Shown here: positions 21,590-35,085 of the stretch, piece after piece
Layout: the number at the start of each line of letters is the position of its first letter
Numbering within the stretch: the first letter of the stretch is position 1
From: Annulohypoxylon bovei var. microspora
Taxonomy: Eukaryota > Ascomycota > Sordariomycetes > Xylariales > Hypoxylaceae
Reading direction: 5' to 3'
Length of the DNA: 64,000 nt
NCBI GenBank assembly: GCA_022836615.1
Contig: MU405364.1
Location: 25,178 to 89,177 of the forward strand
The notes under the pieces: model-generated
Database searches by the model: none
What the model was told of the DNA's origin: nothing
Seen by the model: only the letters and a program-made list of their open reading frames with translations
Program-made: the position numbers and the translations under genes

Positions 21590-22322
21590 TATGGCTATGG
21601 TCAACAGTAGGGTGTTGCGATGCTGCGATGTTGCAATGTTGCGATATAGAGGTGAGAGGTAGGTAGCGATTTGAAGTTGAAGTTGCGGTGATGTAGCGAT
21701 GTACCGACGAGGACTGGGAGGGTGAGAATAGATCGAGTAACTCTAGACTAAATAGACAATCGGTGTCCAAACGTTAGCGATAGTCTGGCCAAGACCTCAG
21801 CAACTACCTTGAAAACAGTAAACGTTCTTTCTTCACCGACGAACAAAGTTGAGTAGCCTCGTTCTAGGTAAGGCAGGGCCTACCTACTTGCAAGGCACGG
21901 CAATGACAGCCTTGGGAAGGCGTGTGTGTGGGAGGTTAGCAGTTCTTTCCATTTTCAACAGCCGCGTCGTCGCCCCTTCACCCCTATTCACACTTCATTG
22001 CAGGGAAAGAGGTCATGTATTTCCAACAACCTTGTAAGACTCTTATAAAACAATAGTCCTTAGGTCTTCCATTTCTATGCAATGTCGAGCATGGTAGACA
22101 ACTACTCGAACTGCGCTTTCAGCCAACCGATAAAAGCCAACCCATCGATGCATGTATAACCAGCCAGGACACAGAACGCCATCAAATGCTTTGCATATAG
22201 CTTCAACTACAACATCAACACTAAGCCACAGCATCAGATCTAGCATCTCAACTACCCCTTTACAGCAACGCCGTACTGTTGCGGCCGATACCCAAGAACT
22301 CATCCTCCTCCACCTCGCCTCT
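21590..22322. other. Intergenic region
   Basis: 733 bp with no supported gene; short frames on both strands lack any family feature. It includes the promoter of the small Cys-rich gene and the 3' flank of the GTB-motif gene. Confidence 0.45.
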
Positions 22323-23294
22323 TCACACAACCGTTTTTGACGATTGTAATTCCAGTAACAATTCTCCCCCTGGCGGAGGACGAATCTGACCGAAACTATC
22401 TTCTCGGCAATAGGAAGATGCTATAGGTAATGTTGTACTTGTCGCTGTTGCTGGTCTGTCCTGTTCTTCTTCACCGTTATTTTCGGCCTCGACCGCAACA
22501 TCTTCCCGTCTCGGCAGAGGGGGTAAAGACGGCTGCTCTAGCCGCGCGCACTTGTTAGCGTCCATCAGCGGCTTGATCTTCAGTTGATCCAGGGGCACAT
22601 CCGTCTGGCCCGTCCGGACCTTATAGCTCGCGAGGCCCAGTCTCAAGCGCAGCTTTTCCGCTTTCTGCGCTAGGTATTAGCATCAGGCGCTTTCGCAACT
22701 TTTCGAACCTGTTCTCATGCGACTTACCTGCCGAGCCTCCTCGCGGCTCATCGAAGGTTGCCGATGAGGCGGCGCCGGTGGAGTGCGCGCGCCCATTTCC
22801 GCGTCTGGTTCCGTTATCGTCGTGTCTAGGGACGTGTCGATAACCGAGTTGTCGAACATCGACGATCCCTCGTCGGGTGATTCTGACCGTCGATGGGTGG
22901 TATATGAATCATTACCATTCTCATTATCGTTCCCGATATCATAATCGTTGTCGCACGAGTCCTAACTCGCCCACATTAGCTTCATGCTGTTAATGCAGGG
23001 TGAGATACACAACACGCGTACCATTCTCGTGCCTTGATTGTCTCCGATTATACATTGAGCATCTTCGCTGGTAGAGACGCGCTGCCTCTTGGCCGGTTGG
23101 GGTAGTGGATATTCTTCATGTTGGGCTATTTCCTGAGGATCGAGAGGCCTCTTCATGGCACCACAGTCGAGTTGGCTCAGAGCATCCGACAACACAATTG
23201 GCTTGGGTGCTTCAAGCTTCGAAGTCGTAGCTGGGTTTCTTGTATTGCTATCGATCGGCTCTAAGGCACGTCGCTTGCTAGGTGAGATATCCAT
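22323..23294 (-). CDS. Whi5/Nrm1-type transcriptional repressor (GTB motif)
   Basis: Predicted repressor of G1/S transcription that binds SBF/MBF factors through the GTB motif. Inferred exons on the minus strand: 23294-23022, 22961-22728, 22664-22323; 282 residues. Exon 1 is MDISPSKRRALEPIDSN with a TSKLEAPKPIVLSDAL segment and a PAKRQRVS basic patch, a likely nuclear signal; SPSK and similar SP/TP sites are possible CDK targets. Exon 2 is acidic, then Pro-rich. The exon 2/3 junction forms the GTB motif region, with KAEKLRLRLGLASYKVRTGQ followed by TDVPLDQLKIKP. The C-terminal 90 residues are low complexity. Both introns are short (60 and 63 bp) and in phase 0. Whether it is closer to Whi5 or Nrm1 cannot be decided here. 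Confidence 0.82.
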
Positions 23295-24336
23295 TTAGTT
23301 GTCTTTGTCGTCCGAGCTACTAGCTATACTAGAATACCTCGTAGGTAATTATATACTCTGCTCAGATAACTCGAGGGTAAAAAGAGATGCAGTAGAAGCA
23401 ATTCCAAGGATAAGATGTTGTTGAATTTGTCAAGTTATTTGCGGCAGCCAAGTACCTACTAGGTAGGTATTAGGTATTTAACATACGCGCCGCGCTTTCT
23501 TATAATCGCGTCACTCCAGGCTTGGTTATGACATATCTTATGCACTACCTAATATTTACTTATTACTTCTTCAGGAATGGATGAGTTGCATAACTTAAGC
23601 TTAATGCAACCCTGATCTCAGGGGATCCCTGCTAGTCACTCAGGTACCTGAACCAAGATCATACATCACATCTACCCCGCCGTCCACACCTTAAAGTCGA
23701 TCGACCTGCTTGGTGACGCTATCCCGCTGTCCCGCCATCTAACGTTGTTATGCCGCCTAGTTCGAGCCTGACATCGTCTGTTAGTCATGAATGCCCATCC
23801 TTAAACTACCTACCTACGTCATCTCAGATAGCTAATATCAATGTATTAAAAAGTCTAAGGAATCTTCCTTGACACAACATGCACGCACGCTTGCACTCAT
23901 ATAAATATGAATAATAAAAATAACTTATGTTCACTGTTCACCTGTTTTTCGTTGGGTATCTTGATTCCGCCCAGCTCTATATAGCTGCTCCCTTGAAGAC
24001 GTAAATTTGCCAAATCGCGATCATACCAGGCAAAGTTTTCCGCGTCCCTATCCTGCCTAGCCATCCCTAATCATTGGGTGCATGAAAAGCACCAAGAGTT
24101 AAAAAAAATGAACTAAAAGATCCCCAAGGGAAAAGAGCAATATTCCCGCAACGCCTCTCACCGAGGTTCTCCTCCGGCCGATCCATGGCCCCGTATGAAA
24201 ATCAGCTTACCCTTGCCGATGCCACGCCATTCGCTACGAAACGAGTAAATCAAATACCCTTGTTCCTAAAGTGCGTTGCGTTATCTTCGTGAAATGAGAT
24301 GTTCCTACTGAAGGAACATCAGACGGCCACCGTACT
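23295..24336. other. Intergenic region, GTB gene to MED15 3' end
   Basis: 1042 bp without a supported gene. It contains the promoter of the GTB-motif gene (with a TACCTA-C-TAGGTA palindrome at 23453-23465) and the MED15 3' flank. A short minus-strand frame at 24234-24470 is an overlap shadow of MED15. Confidence 0.5.
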
Positions 24337-27300
24337 TCATGTGGTATCCATCGAGTAGAGGCTGGTATCCAACTGAAATTCCTTATTAAAATCAATATGG
24401 ACGTCGTCCCAGGAAAACGCTTGGAATGAATTCTCGCCCGTGCCCGACAGGTCCACGTCGCCAGAATCAATATCCACGTGGGGTCCGCCTCCGAATGGAT
24501 TCCATATGTCGAATCCCATATTCAGCTGGAGGTTAAGAGAGACCCCTTCTGAAACGTCGCTATTCGGTTCCGAAGATGCGCTGTCCTTGCTTGACTCGGG
24601 TGTATCATTCGGTGTTATCGCCCGGTAGACGTCCATGTTAGATATCGCGCCTCCGCCACCGCCCTCAATGCCTAGATTATGGAACAAATCTTGCGGGTCC
24701 ACGGTCATCATCGTCCAGGCACTATCTGCAGCGGGTGCTTGCGACCTTCCATCATCCGGTTTTCCGGATCCGGTAGCATTGTCTCCTCCCTTAATCCCAG
24801 AGTCAGCCTTCGGTGTGCCGGTTCTTCCAGCCATCGTCTTAGCCAGGTCCGCAGGTCTAGAGCCTGCGGTGCTGCCCTGTCTCTTCATCGATGGTTCTCG
24901 AGACATTGGTGTGGCATCAGCCCTACTCATAGGTGTCAGACCTTGCTTCGAGACATCGTGCATCATAGGAACTGATGTCTGCGATATACCCGGTGCGGCC
25001 GATGCATTCGGCGGCGCTTTCGGATTGCCGTTCGGATCTAATCCCAGCGCGGCCGCAAGGCATTCTGTCACATATTTGTGGGGGTTCTCATACGGCTTGA
25101 CATGTTCCTCTTGGATGTGGTTTTGTCTAGCTTCCTCGGTAGCAAAGCCAATTCCATGTGCTTCACAGGTCGAGTCGGGACACTGGAATTGTAGCTTTGG
25201 TGCCGCCTTTACCTCCATAGATGCTTGTCGTTTCACCATCTCGGGAGATGGCGCCTTTTGCACTTGAGGAGACGAGTTGGCGCTTGGACCGCCCGAGGCG
25301 ACGCCGGATTGTGCCCCGGTCTTGACCTTCTTGCGGGCAGGCAAATGTAGGTCTGCCTGAGTTACGGTGGCCTTACCAATGTATGTCGGCTGGCCATTCG
25401 GTGACTGTGCCCCAAAAGGAAATGGAGGTTGCGAGGTCGTTGGCGCTGCGGGTGGTTGCCCACTCTTACTAGCAGTCCTCTGATGCATTTTATTAAGAGC
25501 TTGCGTTTGCTTCTCGAGATTGGCTGCGTTGAGCGGAGCCGGCTGACCAGTCGGCGGTGTGGCCGTGTTTTCGTTAGTGCCTTGCTGAGGTCCAGGCTCT
25601 GGGCCATTCTGCTGCTGGTTGACACCCCTCTTCAGAACCTGAGGATACTGGGAGGCAACATCGCGAGCCATACCCTCTAGCATCGCTCTCACCCCGTCTA
25701 GGTCCTGTGGTTTCAGTGAGAATGCCTTCTTGAGAGTAGTCATCTTCTCGCCGTCTGCAAATTGCTTAACTAAACGGAGCCGCTAAAACAACGTCAGCTA
25801 TCGACATTACCGGAAATATCTCAAATATCACATATAAGGCTTACCATTTTAAAGAACATCCTGGCACGGTTATCATCCCTAGTTAAAGTGTACCACCGGC
25901 CCAAGATTTTGCTTATCTTGCTCATCTCACCAACCATAGACTGGATTTTCTGGGCCATATCTTGGTAATGTTCAGGAGACATTTGGATCTCCTGATATAG
26001 CTCTTTGGCGGCGGCCATATGCTCCTCTTGACCGATGGCCTTGAGACGCTGCATCTCTTCTGACATGTGCGGCTGTTGTACACCAGCACTACCCACTCCA
26101 CCTGCTGCTGCTGCTTGTCTGCTCTTCACCATAGCCTCGTACTTGGCCCTCTGTTCAGGCGGGAGGCTAGCTAACTGCATGGCATTTAGCTGAGGCACTT
26201 GAGACATGTGTCCGGAAGCCTTAACTTGTTGGGAAGGTGGTCGCTGAACCGGTGTGCTCGCAGGATTGGGAACCTCCACCACGTCGTCGCTACTTGCACG
26301 CTTCATGCCGGCCTTCTGAGGGGGGGCTGTAGGCGGGGTCGGCTGCGGCCGGTTGTTCTGAGGTTGCCTATTATTCCGCGTAGGCATTATAGAGCCTGTT
26401 GTATTGGGGTCGGGTCCTGCATTCTGGTGTCGTTGCTGTAAGACGTTAGGAGCAGTAACTGGCGGGGCCGATGTAGCGATGTTGGTGGCGACCGGTTGGG
26501 AAGTATGAGGAGTCTGCATGTGAGCATTCGGCGCCTGTCCACTTGCTTTTACCCGCATAGAATGCGCCTTCATTTGTATCAGGGTGTTCCGTATCTTCTC
26601 TTCTGGCCAACCCTTGAACTTTTCGTGGTTCCTGGCGTGTTGTAAGTCTTGGGCCGAGATGGTAATACCCTGAAAGGGACCCATATTAGCAGCAGGATTC
26701 GCAGCCATTTGCACTTGTCCATTGGGAGGTTGTGGCCCATGCAGAGGCATACTAGGCTGCGGCATATGGTTGCCTGCTGCAGCAGCCCTCTGCTTCAATA
26801 TACCCTGGAACTGAGAATTCTGGAAATTCTGAAGCTGCATAATTAGATTCTGGTTAGCGTTCTTCTGCGCCAGCCACTGCTTGAGCTGAGCCCATTTCTT
26901 GATTTCCTGTGGAACTGGCTGGCTTCCTCTTAGTTGATCCAGGATTTTCGACGGTACGTCCATCGAATCCATGAATGCATTAGTGTCTGGAGATCCTTGG
27001 GGTCGGTTCTGGTTGTGCATGGTGTTACGCATCCTGTTTAGTTGTTGCTGAAGAAGCATCTGGTTCTGAGCGTTCATCGGCATGTTAGGGTTAGGCTGTT
27101 GGCCTACGCTATTTCCTGGACCAAATTGAGCCATAGGGTTGTTCTGCCCAAACTGGTTGGGTTGAGGAGGTTGAGCACGTCCGGACATCTGACCTGCGGC
27201 TCCGGCAGCCCGATTAGCCGCCGTCCATTTCATAAAGAACTCGTTCTTCTTCTCCTGCGGTAGACTCATGAATATAGTACGCTGTTCAGGAGGCATCTGG

Positions 27301-28944
27301 CTAAGAATGGCGTTGATAATCTGGGCACTGTTGGTTGGGTTTCCGCCCATGGAAAGTCGCTGGTTACCCTGATTAAAACGCGGATCCAGTCCTTGTCCAA
27401 ATGGCCCGTTAGGCTGACCCATCTGGGGTTGTCCCTCGCCCTGGCCCATGCCAATGGGGGTCCGACGAACTGGAGTATTCAGGGTGTTCATACCGGGGCT
27501 CTGCGAAATAGGACCAGGACCGTTTAATCCGCCAGGCTGGCCCTGCATCTGTTTGGCCTGGGCTTGCGCTCTGATCTGTGCTTGCGATTGCGCTGCCCTC
27601 TGATCCATCTTCAGCTGCTGAGCTTGCGGTAGGTTGAATTGCTGTTGCAACTGATTAGGGATACCGGACTGGTTGGGGCCCGGATGATTACCAGGGTTAG
27701 GACCCTGAACACCCATCGGCTGAGGCGTGGCATTTCGGCCAGGTCCATTACTCGCCGGCACCACCATCTGGCCTGCTTCCTGGGCCAGCAAACCTGCTTT
27801 TTGTTGGTTCATAATACTCTCCACGTTGGAGAAGGGGCCAAATTCACCATTAGAAACTCCGGCCAGCTGTTGCCCAGACTGGTTCATCTGTCGCTGCTGC
27901 GCCTGCATCTGCATTGCCGCTTGATTGCCACTAACATTGGCGGCAGCTTGCCCCTTCCAACTCTGTAAGACCTGGTTCTGGAAATAGTAAAGAACAGGAT
28001 CCATATTATCCTGCTGTAGTTGTGCCATGTGCTGTGGACCAATCTTCGATTGCACCATCATCCGAAGCTGGTTTCGTTGCTGTTCCGGGGTCTGGTTGAG
28101 TTTCGTCACAGCTAATTGCATAACTTTCGCCCTGTCTTGAGCTGATAAATTAGCCATGGCAGAATGTGCTGGCATCTGTGGACGCATTTGCGCGGCACCC
28201 ATCTGCATTCCCTGCTGACTTGGATTCATAGAAAGTCCCCCCGGGCCAGCCATGCCCATACCAGGTTGATTAGGTTGTTGGGGAATCGGGGAGGGTTGCA
28301 TGTGCTGCTGAAGGTGCTGAAATCCCTGGGGTGGTTGACCCATCCCTCTCGACATCATGTTCTGTTGATTCATCATCATTTGGGCTTGAGCCTGAGCAGC
28401 GGCCTGGGCGTTTAGGCTGTGCTGAAGACTCTGTTCATGTGCCTGTCTCCGCTTAAATAGTTCTTGAACTTTACCGCCGATCTTCTGGTCATAAGTTCCC
28501 TATACAGAGCATTAGTTCTAGATACTTCGTGGTGAACAAGGAAAACAAGGGGCTCACTTTATCCTGCGAATTCAAGAAAGATTCCCGTTCGAAAGCTAAA
28601 CCGTTCATTACGAGCTGCTGCGAATCAATAGCAGGCATAGCAAGGAACGAGTTGGAGATCCTGAAGAATGAGTTAGCACAATAGGGACTCGAAGGTAAGG
28701 TTATAATAATGGCAATGAATTGTTCATGTCAAGATTTGAGAAACAACAAAACTTACAGGTTCATCGCGTTGCTCACACGTAGGTTCGCCGGGACTTGATC
28801 CTGCCAGCCTCCGTTGTTATGGTTCGGCTGCTGCTGGTGTGCCATCATCTGCGTATAAACTAACTGCGACAGCTGCTGATGGGGCGGCCGCCCCCGCACA
28901 GGGCCGCCGCCGCCGCCGCCCATCTGTGGCATATTAGCGGCCAT
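24337..28944 (-). CDS. MED15: Mediator subunit 15 homologue (Gln-rich, KIX-type N-terminus)
   Basis: Predicted tail subunit of Mediator, a nuclear coactivator that receives activator signals. Inferred exons on the minus strand: 28944-28757, 28660-28558, 28499-25845, 25782-24337; 1463 residues. The N-terminus is Gly/Gln-rich; from about residue 46 WQDQVPANLRVSNAMNLISN, then LVMNGLAFERESFLNSQDK and GTYDQKIGGKVQELFKRRQA give the layout of the fungal Med15 KIX domain. Then comes a long Gln/Met/Asn/Pro-rich region with several short helical blocks, including VMQLAVTKLNQTPEQQRNQL, FMSLPQEKKNEFFMKW and FKGWPEEKIRNTLIQMKA. A conserved segment crosses exons 3/4 (ISKILGRWYTLTRDDNRARM, then RLRLVKQFADGEK). 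The C-terminus is acidic with FSWDDVHIDFNKEF. Family assignment rests on composition and the N-terminal domain; another Q-rich coactivator is less likely. Confidence 0.72.
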
Positions 28945-30452
28945 GGCCGCGGGAGAAAGTAACTTCGGTCAAGTTGTAAACGGCAGTAGAACGCGAAATC
29001 GATATATCCTAGGAAGGGTTGGGCGGGTTGAGCTTAGGACGAGATATCCGGTGTGATCCTGCTTTAGAGTGTCTCTGGAGGTTCTATCGAGGTTGCGATA
29101 GCGCTGGTTATACAAGTGAGGTCGTCAATGATTCCTTCGTGGTTAGGCAAGAATCCGTCGTAAGGCAACCCACAGCCTAGATTGATCCAGCTGCGTCCAT
29201 CCAGACCTGGCTATGTGTAACTTATATGCGACAGTAAGACTAGCGCAGTCCCCCACTAGTAACCCGAGTATCGATCGAGTGTTGAATATAGATAATGGTC
29301 GTTCGAGAAAATGTCGCTAAGTTGTAGTCGTCCTTGTAAAGATCGCGCAATGCCTACGTGCAGATTCCGCGTACCCAAGTAGAAGATGACGATAATTTCC
29401 AGCAACTTTCAAGACTGGCAGAGGTGGGATAGTTCAGTGTGAGTAAGTTATCCGAGCGATGATTTGTACCGGAGAACGTGGCTAAAACGAGGTGCGAGAA
29501 ACGACTTCGAGGTCAAATGTTAGTATCGGTAAATCACGTATATCGGGATTTAATGGCGTAGATATTGATTGGAGCAATGGGATCTCCGAAAGAGCGAGTC
29601 AGCGTAAAATAAAAAAAAAGATTACGGTGAATATTGAAGCACGCGTAAGTAAAAATCCGGAATCTATCTGCAGAATAAGGAAGCCGGTAATACCGGGCGA
29701 AAAAAGGGAAAATGAGGGCAGAGATTAGGTTGTGGTGATGGTGGTAGAGAAGAAGAAAGGCGGCAGTGGGAGAATGGGAATGGAGTGTCGAGAATGAATG
29801 AACGTACTGGCAAGCAAAGTGATAGACGGTAGAGGTAGGGTCCTTGGCTGGGACACTCATCCAAACAAGGTTGCCGCGTGCAAGCAGTGAATGATCGATG
29901 ACCAATGGTGGGAATTGAAATATTGGTAAAAGTGGAGATCTTGGGGATCTCCCACTGACTAACAGCGACTAAGATGCGTCAAGGTACCGTACGCTGGTAG
30001 GTACCTGTCCGCTAGTGTATGGTACTGTACAGTACTGCGCAAGCTGATTGGCTAGGGCAAGGGTACCCCTAGCCCCTCCAACAGCGGATTTATACTTTGC
30101 AGTACGTGGATGTACCTGTCACGGTACCTCATATGGTACCTAGGTAGCGACAGCAAGGTCGGTCATTTCCAGAATACCGCCAGCGCTGCGTTGTACATGA
30201 CTCTCTCCCCTTCGCACCGCGATAGTGTACCAAAACCAGTCCAGCGAGATGAAAAATTGTTTACGTTCAAGCCCACGCTCACTCAGATAAGTAAAGATAG
30301 GTAGGTAGCTGATAGAGAGGCAACGAGTTCTGCGTGCTGCGCCCGAAACCGACTCGCAGGTAATAAAATACTGCGATGTAAAGGGAAGTTGGAAGGACAC
30401 GAAGGACGTGGCCTTATAGGCTAAGTAGGTATGGTAGGGTAAGAGGTGCGCA

Positions 30453-30525
30453 TGTATGTAGGTGGATGGGTAGATAGATACCTCTATGTAGGTGGATAGA
30501 CAGACAGATAGACAGTAGGTATCAA
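30453..30525. repeat. GATA/GTAGGTGGAT-type microsatellite tract
   Basis: Imperfect repeats of GTAGGTGGAT and (GACA/GATA)n around 30453-30525, within the gene-poor region. Confidence 0.6.
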
Positions 30526-30640
30526 AGGAGGGAAAGGAATATGGAACTTACAAGTATAATGATTCGTGTCTCGCGTAGAATTCTTCAACGGGAATCAGAT
30601 GACGGAAAGTATACGGGGTATACGGGAGTTGAGGAGGATT

Positions 30641-30671
30641 ATGGGAGATGGGAGATGGGAGATGGGAGATT
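30641..30671 (+). repeat. 7-bp tandem repeat GGGAGAT
   Basis: Four consecutive copies of GGGAGAT starting within 30641-30671. Low-complexity DNA in the gene-poor region; no further context. Confidence 0.85.
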
Positions 30672-31070
30672 TGCAACTGGCGTGGCCTCCGGAACGGCGG
30701 TTGCAGAGTGGTTGAGGCTTGGGGAGTCTTGGCAAACGAAAAGAACTGTGAGGGAAGAAGGAAATTTGTGGGCGAAGAGGGAAAATATTTTAAGGTAAAA
30801 AATAAAAATAAGAACAAAACTAAAACTAAACTTATTTACTTACCTTAAGAGATATGTAGATAAAGTTTCTTAGGCAGGTAGGTAAATAGTAAGTAGGTGC
30901 GTTGGAGTGAAGCGGTCACCGAAATAATGAATAGTACTAGGTAGGAAGAAGTGTGACTTTTTGGGGTTGGAAGTTGGCTCCATTCAATTGCGTTGCTGCT
31001 TCTCGAAATCGTGTGTTGAATTCAATTGGGTCCAAATATTCAATCTGGCAGTCTGACTTTATGTGTGTGT

Positions 31071-31094
31071 ACTTAGGTACTTAGGTACTTAGGT
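31071..31094 (+). repeat. 8-bp tandem repeat ACTTAGGT
   Basis: Three or more copies of ACTTAGGT in tandem, including the TAGGTA core that is dispersed through the intergenic DNA of this window. Confidence 0.8.
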
Positions 31095-34000
31095 GCATCC
31101 AACAGTACATAGTGCTAAACTGGGTGCACGAACGATCAGGACCCTTGCCTTTAATCATGTATCTCGAGGTCAAGAGAGAGAAAAAAACATTAATTAAACC
31201 AGCGAATATTAATGCTACCAGTAACAAGTGTCACAAGCTTTTATTAACTTAATCCTTTTCATTGGAGAAGAAGGTCAATAGGAATACCAATTTGTCAAGT
31301 CTACCGACACATTAAATATGTGCAAAAAAGATAAAGTACATAGAGTCGGTCGTAGGTCGAGAGAGTTCAAAAAAAAAAAGAGGAAGAAAAGAGCCACAGC
31401 AATTCATCAATCTGACGAAATGAGGCGGGTTCATCAGACAGGGGTACATGCAACATTTTGACTTCGAAAAAGGCTCCTGCAACTCAATTCTGCTAGGTTG
31501 GAACTTGGAGCTACTTGCCACTGCCACTAAAGCAAGTTACTATGCAGTACATACATATCTACAGAGATACATGATTAAGGTAGCCAGCTAGGTCTAGGTA
31601 GGTACATATTTAGGTCTATCAGTACTAGCGGTATGTATGTATTGATGCAGAGGCTCACGAACATCAAGCATTACCTATCTAACTGGAAGCTGCAGAACTC
31701 GAAATCTTTCTTTTTTTCGCCTGGGGATCTAAGTCGAGCTGGTCGAAAAACTATTCCACAATTTATCAGCCCTTTTTCTTTTCTTCCAAATCTAACTAAA
31801 CTATTCTCGTTTTGCCCCCCACGATATATCTACCTTTATAGATAACTCTTATCTTACATATAGATTTATATCTCTTGCCTGTGTAAGACTTCACGTACAG
31901 ACCACACGTCAGCCAGCATTTTAAGAGCGTAAACCAGAAGGACATATGGAGATATCATTTAATACCGCATCATATCCGGTGCTTTGGCGTAATTGATAGA
32001 TATTTGGTGTAAGTGTTATTCTCTCCATTGCCTATTGCCATTTGCCTATCCCCTCTTCATCCTTGCTTGAATTTCAGTAACCCACAAGACCCTCACCGCA
32101 CCCCTAAAATGCTTCACCATCGATCTGAAGAGTTTCAACTTTTTTTTTAAAAAAAAAAATGAACCTACTCGGTAAGGAAATCTTGTTACTATGGACGTCC
32201 CTTTATCTTTTATCTTCTATCTCTTATTACTAGGTATGGTATGTATGGTTGAAAATATCTTGCTTAACTATGTAGGTACCTAGTCTTATTCCGAGATGGG
32301 CAGGGCGGGTTAAAGATGGTTGTTTTTTTCTTCACTTCTTCCATGGCCCGCTAGATTGGTCCTCAAAAGCAAACAGCCTCTAACTCTACTCGGCTATTAA
32401 GTACCCATGTATGCAAAGGTGGGTATGACGAATACATGCTAACCCCATGATATTGAAATATTTCGCGGTAGCATGACCTTGTATCGTGTCACGGCAGCAT
32501 TTTAGCCATCGAGGTCCTTTCTAATTCATACCATGCTTAACGTCGACGTCTTCACCAACACCAACATCCCTATCTACACCGATACTAGCACAGCCTAAAC
32601 CCTGATAGATACTACATAGGCGCCTACCTAGTCTCGTGCTTTCATTTTATGTCTTGGTGATAAGCATGCGTATTTCCCTATATGCATCAGGTTCGGTGGC
32701 GCGCTCGAGTACCCCGTGGGAGACAAGACGAGTGCTCTACGACAAGAACCCGTATAATATTCAATACGATCAAGGAATTGGTAGCGAAATACATATGACG
32801 AGAATAATATATATAGGGCAAGGCGTCCCAATTGTGCGATACAGTCATGGATACTGCATCATAAGCACGGCGTAACTATAAAAAGTACCTACGCAGAGTG
32901 AGTCGAGTCAGCCTTATACGTAGCTCAGCTCGGTCAGTTTGGTATTTACTTGTAATCATAAGGCTACCTAGGTAATCGGCTTCTGCCTATGAATATTTAT
33001 TAAAGGCTTTCGAATCTTGAAAGCTATCTTTTATTAACTGTAATAACTCTACTAAAAGCAGAGAAGATAAGCAGCATGAGCAAAAAGGAAATCCTCTGCT
33101 TTTCATCGACGCCTAAGCCATAGCTAGCGTTTACTTATGTGTAAGTAGGTAGGTATGTAGATAGGATTGTGTGTATCTACCTACCTACCCAGGTATCTGT
33201 CAATGAAATGCTTACCTGCGTGGATTTGATCCCCTAGCCCCCACCACACCACTACTACGTACATGTCTATCCTTGGTAACCTTCGGTACCGCGCAGGAGT
33301 TTATTAACTTGACTCGCGGGGTCGAGCAGCTTGTTTGGTAATCCCGTACCGGCTCCGAAGACATGAAGGGAGTATAAAACAAAATCTCGGGGACGCATAG
33401 GTAAAAGGATGGAGAACGGGAGATAGGAAAAGAAGAGGTTGATCCCGGCGAGGTTACCTTAAATATTCCTATTCCTACATCAACCTTATGTTCTATTTAA
33501 GGTTGACAAGTTGTCAAAGCTGGGGTTCAAGAAGCATATGAGTCGAAAATAGATTCAGCTTTGCTGGCCTCCCTTTTCGTTTCAGCAAGTGTCAGAATTA
33601 ACCATCCAGTTTTCGACATCCACGCCCAAGATCCGGGGCGGCTTCAGCTCTTACTCTACTTCTCTGAAGTGTAATTTCAAATACAGGCTCAGTGTTATTT
33701 GGTTGTCCACAGTTGAGAAATAAATGTCAGTCCCGTATTATGTAGACCATACGAACGTCCACCAACCTAAGCCAAGGAATTAAATAAGCAAGATCTTCAA
33801 CCCCACCACTAGCATCGGTCTACTATGTACATGGAAACTGAATAACATGGCAAGCATAGGGCCAGCCTATTGTTTGCCCACTAACTTCAGACAAATGAAA
33901 AGCAAGCATCAAAACTTGATCAGGCGAAATTAGGTCAATCACTGTGTTCGACACCGCATTTCACCAATTACCTATTTTAAAAGTGTATGTTCGCTACTAC

Positions 34001-35085
34001 GTACTTGAAATCTCTAAAAGTGGATATTATTTCATTGACGTTGGATGGCTCTATGGTTATTTCACGAGACTACCTATTAACGGTGTTGATGGTTTCGCCG
34101 GATGCAATGGTCTATTTAGTACGGTAAGTAGGTACTTTAATCAACCTCGTTATTTGGGATTTTATAGGTACAATGCTTAATAGGGTCCAGTCTTTAGGAC
34201 CCGCAATCTTCGTGTCAACAAGGCACACAATGTGTAGTAAATCAATGGGAGGTACGTGTATGGTATTCAACTTAAAGACGCAGTGCCTACATACTTGATA
34301 TGAGGATTGATCATTAAACTACCTACCTAGATATTAGGTAGGTACTGACATACAATGGGGTGTCTGTGTGATCGACGGCCTCCCCCACGGGCTGGTAGGC
34401 TGTCAAGCTGGCTACTGTATCTACGAAACGCCATCGACGTCTGGACTCTGGATTAGGTAGCTGTCCATTACGAATCTGGACGATGGCAAACTAATATTAT
34501 AGCGAGACAAACCAATGAGGTTCGCGCCACGCACTATACGCACTATACTCGGGTTAAAGCTATAGAACATCGAAATCATGCATAGGTTGGACTCTTAGTT
34601 ATAACAAGAGCAATTGGGTGCTTTCCAACTGGATGAAGGCTTAGACAAGTGGGCAGTGATACGCGTTTCGAGCATTAAGCATTAGGTACACATTCGTGTA
34701 CTAGGTACTGATTCCTGTCAATCATCACGACACAGCGACTGAGCAAGGCGATTGCTCTAGTCAACGCCCCTTGCCTCAAAGAGACCCCTGATTTTCCAGG
34801 ATATGCTAGATAGTTTGGTTCGATATCATGATTGGCCGCCTTTTAGAAGAACGAACAAGGCGTATCGACAAGTACCGAAATTGTCTGCAAAGTACCGCGA
34901 TGTGTAGATTACATTATTTAGTATACCGGACGAATTCATACTGTATAACCGCGTACGAATCACATTGCGTCTGCCCACGAACATACCAAGGTACCTCTTA
35001 CACAAACTTGGATAAGCTGTCCAGGATTAATGTCAAGCATCACGACAATCGGTAGTATAACGGCATATTCTCTTCAAGATCACGA

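Noticed and set aside
29534..29905. 123-codon minus-strand frame upstream of MED15
   Set aside because: His/Ser/Phe-rich translation of CT-rich DNA, no motif and no plausible splice partners.
32881..32980. tRNA-like stretch containing TAGCTCAG
   Set aside because: No matching T-arm or acceptor stem, and spacing does not fit a tRNA.
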